Source: Chthoniobacteraceae bacterium
Lineage (GTDB): Bacteria > Verrucomicrobiota > Verrucomicrobiia > Chthoniobacterales > Chthoniobacteraceae
Direction of reading: 5' to 3'
DNA length: 51,583 bases
Assembly: GCA_947448395.1 (NCBI GenBank)
Contig: CANFNA010000002.1
Location: 1 to 51,583 of the forward strand
Below are positions 26,832-35,253 of this stretch, in pieces; the first letter of the stretch is position 1; each line of letters opens with the position of its first letter. The notes beneath the pieces are model-generated. The model had not been told where the DNA came from, did not search any database, and was given only the letters and a program-made list of their open reading frames with translations. Position numbers and translations under genes: made by a program.

Positions 26832-27755
26832 CTCAGGCTTTGGAGCAGGAGCCTTCGGTTCTATGAAAGCCGGATTCGTTTTCCACTCGGGGGCCGCTGA
26901 TTCCAAATTTGGAGTCACGTCACCTTGAACGTCCCCGCAAGCCCACTGAATCCCGCCCTTGAGGATCTTTCGGAAAATGGGGTTCGTCCAGACGTCGTCT
27001 CGATGCCCCATGGAGGTATACCAGACACGTCCCTTCCCCTCCATCCGAGCCCATGTATTTGGGAAAGCCGGACGAGCATATTCCAGACCCTTCATCGCTG
27101 GAGCATCCATCACCGTCAACACATGGAGATCCTTTGAAAAGTCCTTCAAGGAATACCACTCCTCATGAATTGAAAAGTCACTACCAACACCCTCAAACCC
27201 CGGAAACTTCGGATCAATCACCAGACTCTTCGCCTCTTGTTGCGCTCCGTGCCGAATAAACTCAGCGCCTAAAAACCGAACATAAGGATCCGCCTTTTCA
27301 TAATGGTTCACATACCGCTCCGGACCTTTCTGGGATTCGTTGTCAGTGTGAAAAGTGTCGCTCGCTGAATGGGTTCCAACGAACCCCTTTCCAGAGCGCA
27401 CATAGTCAAACAAGGCCTGCTTACCCGCTGGGGTCATCGCCGGTTGTCCGTCTGTCCCTTCCGAACACAGATCTCCAGTGGTGTAAAACATCACCACGTC
27501 GAATCCGTTGAGATACTCACTCGAAAACTTCGACCCGTCTTTGGAGAACGTGAACTCCCATTGGTTCTCTGCGCCCATCTCCAAAAGCTGCTTTTCAGCA
27601 ACACTCGGCTGCCCCTTTTTCCACGAAATCACCTCATGCTCAAACCCGCTCGATTTGGTGAAAAACAGAATCTTTCGCTTAGCTCCCTCCGCAGCATCCG
27701 AGGCAACGGTTACGAGACAAGACAGAGATAGCAAAAGAAGGGTTCTGGGAATCAT
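26817..27755 (-). CDS. Secreted ThuA-like protein
   Basis: Exported protein of 312 residues with a ThuA (trehalose utilisation) domain, a class I glutamine-amidotransferase-like fold. A signal peptide (IPRTLLLLSLSCLVTVASDAA) is followed by KRKILFFTKSSGFEHEVI, GFDVVMFYTTGDL, DYVRSGKGFVGTHSASDTF and the terminal GRVWYTSMGHRDDVWTNP. Secreted ThuA proteins are abundant in Verrucomicrobia and Planctomycetes and their substrates are mostly unknown; a role in sugar metabolism is only a family-level guess. The C-terminus is Lys/Pro/Ala-rich. An upstream in-frame TTG would add 7 residues; ATG 27755 is chosen. Confidence 0.9.
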   Translation of the reverse strand: MIPRTLLLLSLSCLVTVASDAAEGAKRKILFFTKSSGFEHEVISWKKGQPSVAEKQLLEMGAENQWEFTFSKDGSKFSSEYLNGFDVVMFYTTGDLCSEGTDGQPAMTPAGKQALFDYVRSGKGFVGTHSASDTFHTDNESQKGPERYVNHYEKADPYVRFLGAEFIRHGAQQEAKSLVIDPKFPGFEGVGSDFSIHEEWYSLKDFSKDLHVLTVMDAPAMKGLEYARPAFPNTWARMEGKGRVWYTSMGHRDDVWTNPIFRKILKGGIQWACGDVQGDVTPNLESAAPEWKTNPAFIEPKAPAPKPEKKAK

Positions 27756-27853
27756 AGGAGGAGTTGGAAGGTTCAATAATCAGACAAAATCAAAAGCCGC
27801 CGACGCTATCGCGAAACGAAGACAGGCCGGCGCTTTGATAAGCGCCGCGAAAA

Positions 27854-29089
27854 TCAGCTGTACTGGATGACCGAGGACACAGCCGAAGGTTCGAATACCC
27901 GAATCCCGATCTCGTCAGTATGCGAAATGAACCGATTCCGGAGCAGATTCAGCTTTCGTTCGTCGAGCATCACTCCACGGTTCAGAAGCGGGTGATGGCC
28001 TTCCGGCAATGGAATAATTTCATCCGTCACCTCACGGGCACGCAAATGCTCGATCTTCTTGTAAATTGAAGCGCGCTCGCTCGCAAAATAACTCACACAC
28101 ACCTGCAAGTGGCTTGAACCCAGAGCCAACCGCATTCTATCCACCACAAAACGTCCGAGACTGCTCAACTCAGACGCCGGAACCCGCCGCGGAAGAATCG
28201 GCATGATCACCTCTTCGCCATCCTTTTCAAAGGATTGCTGTAACTGCTCTTTCAACGTCTTCACCAACTGGATCATCGCGCTGGCTGAATCCGCTGAGGT
28301 CACAGGCTTCACTCCAGAAAGATGCCGATAGAGAAAATCAGCTGACTTACGATCGGTTTCAACAACCACGTCCAACCAGAGGTTGCGCGTCGGCAGCAAG
28401 AGGGCGGACCAAGCTCCCATCGATGGCTCAGAACCCTCAAATTTAATGTTCTCAAGCTCAATAACCCCAGGCACATGCAGTGCCTTAAAACCTGCCAGCG
28501 TGTGGGACTTCGCACTCTTAAGCGTCGGGATTGCCAAAAACTGCTCCCCAAAACTATTGGATGTCGTCCGCTCCGATATTGGAAACCCCGGAGGCTCAGA
28601 CGCGATCGGCATCGACCCTGAAAGAGCAGGTGCAGAGGACTGTGAGGTCACCGGAATCGACACCGTAGACTGACGGTTACTGGAAGTTTTCTTCTCAAAA
28701 GCAGGCATGTGCTCAAAACGCACAAGTCGTCTTGCCGCCGCGCCCAATCGCGCTGAGATCAGCGTCATATCGCAAGGCAACATCAGGTAATCATCCGCCC
28801 CAGCGGCAAAAGCCCCGGCAATTCCACTCACCGAAGAATCCGTTCCTACCAAAATAACGGAGATGGGCCGGGAAGTCTCAGCGGCGGTTAATTCCTGACA
28901 AACGCTCAATCCAGACACCCCGCCGATGTTCACACTCAAAATCGCAAGCACGGGCTCTTCCGCCGCCGCAATAAGGTTCGTCGCATAGACCACGTCTCGG
29001 CTGCTCTCCACCGTTAATCCAAGAGGCATGGCCGCCCTCCGGATTAAATCCTCGATCTCCACTGAATTTGGACAAAGTAGGATTTTCAT
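27854..29089 (-). CDS. Degenerate receiver-domain protein with a possible CheX-like C-terminal domain
   Basis: 411-residue soluble protein. Residues 1-120 have the receiver pattern (strand PVLAILSVNIGGVSG, then ISVILVGTDS and AGADDYLMLPCD), but the phospho-acceptor Asp is Ser52, the conserved Lys is Leu104, and the N-terminal acidic pair is missing. It is therefore unlikely to be phosphorylated. A Ser/Pro-rich linker (about 133-185) leads to a C-terminal domain (about 190-410) I do not recognise; its stretch LWLDVVVETDRKSADFLYRH and the following helix weakly recall CheX/CheC phosphatases. It lies downstream of the NUDIX gene and upstream of the ThuA gene on the same strand. A role in signalling by protein binding is inferred. 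Confidence 0.7.
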   Translation of the reverse strand: MKILLCPNSVEIEDLIRRAAMPLGLTVESSRDVVYATNLIAAAEEPVLAILSVNIGGVSGLSVCQELTAAETSRPISVILVGTDSSVSGIAGAFAAGADDYLMLPCDMTLISARLGAAARRLVRFEHMPAFEKKTSSNRQSTVSIPVTSQSSAPALSGSMPIASEPPGFPISERTTSNSFGEQFLAIPTLKSAKSHTLAGFKALHVPGVIELENIKFEGSEPSMGAWSALLLPTRNLWLDVVVETDRKSADFLYRHLSGVKPVTSADSASAMIQLVKTLKEQLQQSFEKDGEEVIMPILPRRVPASELSSLGRFVVDRMRLALGSSHLQVCVSYFASERASIYKKIEHLRAREVTDEIIPLPEGHHPLLNRGVMLDERKLNLLRNRFISHTDEIGIRVFEPSAVSSVIQYS

Positions 29090-29152
29090 AGGGTGCTGAA
29101 TTCCATCAGAAAACGCCCCTTAAGAAAAGAGCGTTCTAAGAGTAAAAACACC

Positions 29153-29782
29153 TTATTCACCAATGCCAGTACGGTCGTTCGAGGCCCATGCGCCGAACGC
29201 CCCAAGCCGGGCCAGACAACACAACGTGTTCGCATCTCGAATCGTCCCACTCCGGACCATCCCAACGATTTCAGCTCCGGAAAATACACGAACCTCCAAA
29301 ATCGACTCCCCAGGATCCTGATGAGAACCACCTAGGGCTGGAACCACCCCACGCACCCATAGCATATAAACATGCTCGTCCGTAAATCCGGGGCTACTGG
29401 CGTAATAATGGAGAGACTCCACCTCTCCCCCTTGACCCAACGCGTACCCTGCCTCCTCCTCAAGTTCCCTCATGCCCGTTGCGATGATGGCCTCCTGATC
29501 GTGCCCTTGCGATTCCTCGATTTGCCCAGCTGGAAATTCCCAAAAAGACTCCCGAAACGGTACCCTCTCCTGGCGGATCATCACAAACCCGCCTTCGGGA
29601 GTCTGAGCCGCCACCGCCACTCCGCCTTTCCGATGGCAGACCGTCCACTCAAAGGCCTCTGAGCGCGAAGGCGAAGTCACCTGAATCTTCTGAATCTGGA
29701 GATACGGATTCTCAAACGAAACCTCCACCCGCTTGGTTTCCCATCCCTCTCCATCCGTCACAAATTGATGAAATCGCGTCAT
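29153..29782 (-). CDS. NUDIX hydrolase, ADP-ribose pyrophosphatase-like
   Basis: NUDIX enzyme of 209 residues, likely cleaving ADP-ribose or a related nucleoside diphosphate derivative. After a beta-rich N-terminus (VEVSFENPYLQIQKIQV) comes the Nudix helix EAIIATGMRELEEEAGY, with the metal-binding REL-x-EE core. The loop before it (GQIEESQGHDQ) is about five residues longer than in the canonical G-x5-E box. A later segment, YYASSPGFTDEHVYMLWV, matches ADP-ribose pyrophosphatases. The start overlaps the argH stop by 4 bases (ATGA), so it is translated together with argH. Confidence 0.88.
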   Translation of the reverse strand: MTRFHQFVTDGEGWETKRVEVSFENPYLQIQKIQVTSPSRSEAFEWTVCHRKGGVAVAAQTPEGGFVMIRQERVPFRESFWEFPAGQIEESQGHDQEAIIATGMRELEEEAGYALGQGGEVESLHYYASSPGFTDEHVYMLWVRGVVPALGGSHQDPGESILEVRVFSGAEIVGMVRSGTIRDANTLCCLARLGAFGAWASNDRTGIGE

Positions 29783-31158
29783 TGTGCCCCCCCAGCCTGC
29801 AGCCGAGTACGCCAGCGAGCCAACTGTGCCGCAACATTGGCAGGAGAAGGCGCCCCGACCGCCTGACGCGCCGCCATAGACCGTTCCACTCGGAGAACAT
29901 CCAAAACATCAGCCCCAAACGCAGACGAGAGCCCCTGATAATCCTGCACGCTTAATTCCGTTAATTCACACCGTCTTTGTGCACACAGCGCCACCGCCTT
30001 GCCCACGACCTCGTGCGCCTTCCGAAAGGGCACTCCGTGATTCACCAGATAATCCGCCAGATCCGTGGCCAACAGATTCGGATCAGCCACCGCTGCGGCG
30101 CAACTTTGTTCATTCACAACCGCCTCACGCAGCATCGGCGCAAAAACCCCCAGCGCCGCCTTGACCGTATCGATCGAGTCAAAAATAGCCTCCTTATCTT
30201 CCTGCATGTCCCGGTTGTAAGTCATCGGCAATCCCTTCATCAGCGTCAGCAGCGACATCAAATTCCCGTAAACACGCCCCGTTTTCCCGCGCGTCAACTC
30301 TGCTACGTCGGGGTTCTTCTTTTGCGGCATCAACGAGGACCCAGTCGTAAACGCATCCGAGAGTGTCAAAAACCGAAACTCGCTGGATGCCCACAGAATC
30401 ACATCCTCACTCAAGCGAGACAGATGCATCGCCACAATCGCGAGCGCCGACAAGAGCTCGATGGCGAAATCCCGGTCACTCACCGCATCCATCGAATTTT
30501 GAGTCAAAGACGGGAACCCCAGCAACTCTGCCACAAGCGCGCGATCCAGAAGAATCGTCGACCCTGCAATGGCACCAGATCCGAGCGGGAACACGTTGAT
30601 GCGCTTTCGACAGTCATCCAAGCGCTCGCAATCTCGGGCAAACATTTCCACATACGCCAGCAGGTGATGCGCAAAAAATACAGGCTGGGCCCGTTGCAAA
30701 TGCGTGTACCCCGGAATCACGACGTGCTCATAACGACCCGCTAATTCCACCAGCGCATCCTGCATCGCCTTGAGGAGGGCTAAAATCCGGTCGCTCTCCT
30801 CTCTCAAACAAAGACGGATGTCCAACGCTACTTGGTCATTGCGACTCCTTGCGGTGTGCAATTTCGCTCCAGCGTCCCCAATTCGCCGCGTCAATTCCGC
30901 TTCGATGTTCATGTGGATGTCTTCCAACTCCGCCTTGAACACAAACTGACCCGCCGCAATCTCTTCTCCAATTTGACGCAACCCGCTGGCGATGGCTTCC
31001 CACTCCGCCTTGGTGATCAGACCCGCCTTTTCCAAAGCGGCCGCGTGGGCAATAGACCCCGCAATATCAAAGGGCCAAAGCCTCCAGTCAAAGGAGATAG
31101 ACTCCGAGTAGGTTTGAAGCAGTTCTGCGGTTTGTTCCTGAAAGCGGCCTTTCCACAT
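29779..31158 (-). CDS. argH: Argininosuccinate lyase
   Basis: Last enzyme of arginine synthesis: it splits argininosuccinate into arginine and fumarate. 459 residues, normal length. Family signature GSSLMPQKKNPDVAELTRGK is present, with the catalytic Ser loop, and the N-terminal HMNIEAELTRRIGDAGAKLH and SRNDQVALDIRL motifs bind substrate. The tetrameric fumarase/aspartase fold is certain. The gene begins the minus-strand unit argH-nudix, 154 bases from the divergent tamB gene. No other arginine genes are in the window. Confidence 0.96.
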   Translation of the reverse strand: MWKGRFQEQTAELLQTYSESISFDWRLWPFDIAGSIAHAAALEKAGLITKAEWEAIASGLRQIGEEIAAGQFVFKAELEDIHMNIEAELTRRIGDAGAKLHTARSRNDQVALDIRLCLREESDRILALLKAMQDALVELAGRYEHVVIPGYTHLQRAQPVFFAHHLLAYVEMFARDCERLDDCRKRINVFPLGSGAIAGSTILLDRALVAELLGFPSLTQNSMDAVSDRDFAIELLSALAIVAMHLSRLSEDVILWASSEFRFLTLSDAFTTGSSLMPQKKNPDVAELTRGKTGRVYGNLMSLLTLMKGLPMTYNRDMQEDKEAIFDSIDTVKAALGVFAPMLREAVVNEQSCAAAVADPNLLATDLADYLVNHGVPFRKAHEVVGKAVALCAQRRCELTELSVQDYQGLSSAFGADVLDVLRVERSMAARQAVGAPSPANVAAQLARWRTRLQAGGAQ

Positions 31159-31312
31159 AATCGTTGGGATGGTTGAGATTCGCCCCTGCGTACGGCAAAT
31201 TCAGCCCTGCCGAAAGGCAAAAGCCCGTAAACCATCCGGAGAAACCCTCCCTTCCACTCTAGCGCCACGCCGCTTGCGAAGCGGACGGCACACGCCTAAC
31301 TTACCAGGCATC

Positions 31313-34300
31313 ATGTCAGAAGGACCTGACCCTTCGCCTCCCCTGCCTCCTCCCCATACCTCGGGTCGGATCGCACAATCCACCCCCAGAAGATTCGTTC
31401 TCTGGCTCGGGGGGACGCTCCTTCTGCTTGGCATTCTCCTCCACCGCCCTCTTCTCCAAGCCACCCTGACAGCCGTCCTCAGTGCGGCCGCTCAGCGCGA
31501 TGGGCTCTCCCTCGAAATCAAACTTTCGGGAAACCTTTTCACCCATCTCACAGTCGAGTCTCTCGACCTTAAACCACTGAAAATGCCCCATCCCGTTGTG
31601 GAATCCATCCATCTCGAGAAGGCGGAACTCCATTACAGCCTCCCACGACTCCTCTGGTCAGGCCCAGGCGAGTGCCTGCAGTCCTATAAAATCCGAAACG
31701 CCCATCTGCGCCTCAAAGCGCCGCCCGCCCAATCCGCTTTGAAACGGACCTTTGCGGAGCTGCTGGAAGATTTGCTAGCCCGCCCTGCTCTCTACGCCGA
31801 TTCCGTCGAAATTAACCGTCTCGATCTTGAATTGGAGGGTAGCCCTTTTCTGCGCTCTATCCGAAACCTCAAGTTCTCAGCATTTCCAAACACCCCGGGT
31901 TCTTTAACCGTAGAATCACTGGCACTCGGCGAAGGCCCCCCTTTGGAAAACCTCAAGGCACTCACCGCTTACCCGCACAGACATCTCGAAATTACAGGCC
32001 TCCTCCTGAACTCAGGACTAGAACTGAGATCCTTCAGCTTCGACGCCTCGGAGCGATCGCTGGGGAAAAGCACCCTGTCTGTAGATCTCCGATACAATCA
32101 GGGTCGCATCACCGGAAAAGTCTTCTCACAAAGACCTTGGGAAGGACGCCCCCCTAAATTTCGAGCCGAATTCTCAGCCCTCGGTTTCCCGCTGCATGAA
32201 GCCGGAAAACAAATTGGCGGATATTCTGTGCCCATTGAAGAATTGGAGTGGGCGGAAGCCCACTTACAAGGAAACCCAAAAAACCCAGCGTCTTGGGAAG
32301 GGCAGGCCGACCTGCGATTCCAACTCCCTCTTGCAGAAACATCCGCTCCTTTGGTCGCCGAACTGCATTCCGCCTTCCATTCCGGAAAGCTCACTATCGA
32401 ATCCCTTCACGCTTACTCGGAAACCAACACCGCCTCAGCTTCCGGGGAAGTCCTCTTAGCCGATTCCCTCCAAAAATGGGATCAACTCCAGGGGCTCATC
32501 CAATTCCGGGTCGACGCAGAAGATTTTTCCATCCTCGGCGTCCCAAAAGAACAAGCCACACTGTTTGGCTCAGGGGCAATCACCGGCACCATGGCCTTCC
32601 ATGAGGGACGGGTCGATGGCGCCCTCCGCGGCGAAGGCCAGGCAAACGGCTCAACGCCTCTGGAATTTTCACGCGGCATTCTGGAAATTGAAGCGCATAC
32701 CAAAGTCGCTCATTGGGGATCGCTAAGCAACCTTCATGGGATCCTCAAACTTTCCCTGCAAAACCCCTCCCTCCGAACCGAAAGCTGCGCCGCTTCGTTC
32801 GACCAAGGTTCCATTTCCCTCGCCCTTCGAGAAGGCACTTTGGAGTGTTCCGAACTCGCCCTTTCGAGAGACGCAAACCGCATTACCGCCACAGGAACCG
32901 CAAATCTTCTGAGTGAACACCCGCGCCCCTTCGCCAAAATCGAAACGGTTCTCCCCAATCTGGCACAAATCGGTCTGACCGCAGCCAAACACCATTTCTC
33001 AGGCCACGTGCAGGGGAGCTTCGAGGGAAATCTCGATGGGGCAAAAACAGAAGGATCGATCGAATGCAACGCCAGCACGCTCCGCTGGGGCGCCTTCGAC
33101 TTGGGCCAACTGAATGCCAAGGCCAATGTCGGAAGCCGTCAATTATCCCTGCAAACCCTGCTCCTCAAGTGGAACACGGATGAGTGGTTCCACGCTGAAG
33201 GAACGGTCGACCTCTCTGCGCACCGTCAATACAGCATCAAATCGGAAACGCATCTCTCAAAGCTCGAACGCCTCACCCCCCTCATTCAACAGTGCGGAAG
33301 CGACGCCACCCTCAGCGGCAGCCTCTCTGCAAACTGGACTGGAGAGGGATCCCTTACTCCCCCAACCGGCCGCGGTTCTTGGAATTTCCAGCTCAAAAAT
33401 GGCCGTTGGAAAGAAGCTTCGTTCAAAGAAGTCCTGTGCGATGGCAACTATGGAGATGGTCAATTCAATGCCTCCCCCTTTCGAATCGTGACCCCAAACA
33501 CTCGCTTTAACGCCCAACTTTCTTGGAACGAAGAAACCCTTCGTGTTCAGCAAATATCACTTGAACAATGGGGCTACCCCACCCTCTCCGGATACCTCCT
33601 CCTCCCTTTCAGCTGGAATCAGGACGGGCTTTTTTGGAACCGCAAAGGACGCCTCACCGGCCAACTCAACGCTGACCGCCTTGACCTAGTCACCCTCTTC
33701 ACCGCGGCAGGCCAACCCGCCCCCCTCGCCGGTTGGATTCAATGCGTCCTTTCCATTGCAGGAACCCCCGACGAACCCACCGCCGCCTTCAAACTCGCCG
33801 CCCGCGAACTACGATCCCCGCAAAATCCCAGTCTTGGAAATGCGGAGTTTGATCTCAGTGCAAACCTCAAAAACGGATCGCTCCATTGCGAAGCCTCGCT
33901 CCAATCCATCCTCAAGACCCCCGTAAAACTCACCGCCGAAATCCCGCTCCCTCTCCCTGACCTCATTTCCGGAAAAACCTCCCTCACCCAGCTGCCCGTC
34001 AAAGCGCATCTCGAAATTCCCAAGGCCAATCTTTCTCCGCTGCCCTCACTCTGGAACGGCTTCAAGAAATTCGAAGGGGCGCTTTCTCTCGACACCTCCT
34101 TTCAGGGCTCTTGGGACAAGCCCCAGTGGCATGGAACCCTCCATCTCGATGTTCCCGTTATTCACTTTGTCAGCTACCGCTTCCCCGCGATCGTGGATCT
34201 CAAGGCCGATGTCGCCTTTGATGAACGAGCCATCCGCGTCCAGAGCCTCCGCGCCGATGTCGGGGGCGGAAACGTCAAAGCAGATGGCATTGCTCACCTG

Positions 34301-35236
34301 AGCGAAAACTTCTCCGCCGACCTCGATTTTCATGCAGTCGCCCATGAAATGCTCATCGTGCGGAGTCGGGAACTATCACTACGGCTGGACGGCGACGTCC
34401 GCCTGCGCGGCCCATGGCAAGCCGCAACGATCAGTGGCTTGTGCTATTCCGTGAAAAGTCGGGTCACCCGCGACATCGACATTCTTCCTGCAACCATTCT
34501 GAAAAAAACAGCGACGCAGCTTCCGACATCGAACCCCGGAAAACCATGGTTCACCTTCCAACGCGCCCCATTCTCTGACTGGAAATTTGACGTCACCCTC
34601 AACACTCACCCAGACGATCCACTCCTGATCCGAGGCAACCGTCTCCATGGCACCGCAGAGGCATCCCTCGCCCTGAGAGGCACCGGAGGCGCCCCAACCC
34701 TCGACGGAAATTATAAAACAACCAATCTGACCGCCTTCATGCCGTTTGCACGAATCGACGTGTCTCGAGGCCACTTCTGGTATTTCCCAAACCAACCTTT
34801 CCGAACCCAACTCGATTTCACTGCAGAGGCCGAAGTTCGCAATCATCGCATCCGCCTTTTTGTCACTGGAACCCCAGAAGTCCCTAAAATCAACCTGACC
34901 AGCGATCCTCCACTTGCCGAAACAGATCTGCTAACCCTGCTCACCACCGGAATCCTGCCCGGAGACACCAACGAAAGTGGTCAGGCGCTCGCAGGACGCG
35001 CTGCGGCTGTTCTGTTCCAAGAACTCTCCGGAAAACTTTTCGACCAAAACAACAACCGCGAACGCCCCTCCGCACTTCGCCGTTTCGATCTAGACGTGGG
35101 AGCCCTCAACACCCGCACCGGCCATCAGGAAACCACCCTCAGCTACCGCGTCACGGACAAGATCTTTGTGCTCGGCGAACTCGGCGCAAACGGTGACTTT
35201 GGCGGCCAGATCAAGTATCTGATTCGCTTCCGCTAA
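31313..35236 (+). CDS. tamB: TamB/AsmA-type translocation and assembly (DUF490) protein
   Basis: Very long inner-membrane-anchored protein (1307 residues) of the TamB family, which bridges the periplasm and is implicated in lipid transport and outer-membrane protein assembly. A single N-terminal helix (RFVLWLGGTLLLLGILL) is followed by a long beta-rich region of repeats, and the C-terminal DUF490 part is recognisable (KINLTSDPPLAETDLLTLLTT, then LFDQNNNRERPSALRRFDLD and a final beta stretch FGGQIKYLIRFR). ATG 31313 is preferred to an upstream frame from 31169 whose translation is not protein-like. The TamA/BamA-like barrel gene follows 17 bases later, so the pair probably acts as a TamA-TamB unit; the gene order is the reverse of E. 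coli. Confidence 0.9.
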   Translation: MSEGPDPSPPLPPPHTSGRIAQSTPRRFVLWLGGTLLLLGILLHRPLLQATLTAVLSAAAQRDGLSLEIKLSGNLFTHLTVESLDLKPLKMPHPVVESIHLEKAELHYSLPRLLWSGPGECLQSYKIRNAHLRLKAPPAQSALKRTFAELLEDLLARPALYADSVEINRLDLELEGSPFLRSIRNLKFSAFPNTPGSLTVESLALGEGPPLENLKALTAYPHRHLEITGLLLNSGLELRSFSFDASERSLGKSTLSVDLRYNQGRITGKVFSQRPWEGRPPKFRAEFSALGFPLHEAGKQIGGYSVPIEELEWAEAHLQGNPKNPASWEGQADLRFQLPLAETSAPLVAELHSAFHSGKLTIESLHAYSETNTASASGEVLLADSLQKWDQLQGLIQFRVDAEDFSILGVPKEQATLFGSGAITGTMAFHEGRVDGALRGEGQANGSTPLEFSRGILEIEAHTKVAHWGSLSNLHGILKLSLQNPSLRTESCAASFDQGSISLALREGTLECSELALSRDANRITATGTANLLSEHPRPFAKIETVLPNLAQIGLTAAKHHFSGHVQGSFEGNLDGAKTEGSIECNASTLRWGAFDLGQLNAKANVGSRQLSLQTLLLKWNTDEWFHAEGTVDLSAHRQYSIKSETHLSKLERLTPLIQQCGSDATLSGSLSANWTGEGSLTPPTGRGSWNFQLKNGRWKEASFKEVLCDGNYGDGQFNASPFRIVTPNTRFNAQLSWNEETLRVQQISLEQWGYPTLSGYLLLPFSWNQDGLFWNRKGRLTGQLNADRLDLVTLFTAAGQPAPLAGWIQCVLSIAGTPDEPTAAFKLAARELRSPQNPSLGNAEFDLSANLKNGSLHCEASLQSILKTPVKLTAEIPLPLPDLISGKTSLTQLPVKAHLEIPKANLSPLPSLWNGFKKFEGALSLDTSFQGSWDKPQWHGTLHLDVPVIHFVSYRFPAIVDLKADVAFDERAIRVQSLRADVGGGNVKADGIAHLSENFSADLDFHAVAHEMLIVRSRELSLRLDGDVRLRGPWQAATISGLCYSVKSRVTRDIDILPATILKKTATQLPTSNPGKPWFTFQRAPFSDWKFDVTLNTHPDDPLLIRGNRLHGTAEASLALRGTGGAPTLDGNYKTTNLTAFMPFARIDVSRGHFWYFPNQPFRTQLDFTAEAEVRNHRIRLFVTGTPEVPKINLTSDPPLAETDLLTLLTTGILPGDTNESGQALAGRAAAVLFQELSGKLFDQNNNRERPSALRRFDLDVGALNTRTGHQETTLSYRVTDKIFVLGELGANGDFGGQIKYLIRFR

Positions 35237-35253
35237 AATCCCGTTGAAGAAAG

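Noticed and set aside
27829-27846. Hairpin GGCGCTT-TGAT-AAGCGCC after the receiver gene as a terminator
   Set aside because: There is no T-run after it on the minus strand; it may be a chance or processing structure.
29977-30744. Open plus-strand frame of 255 codons
   Set aside because: Antisense to argH and rich in Arg, Gln and His, as expected for a shadow frame.
31270-31284. Perfect inverted repeat CCGCTT-GCG-AAGCGG before tamB as a regulator site
   Set aside because: A single short repeat with no other signal; too little to call a site.
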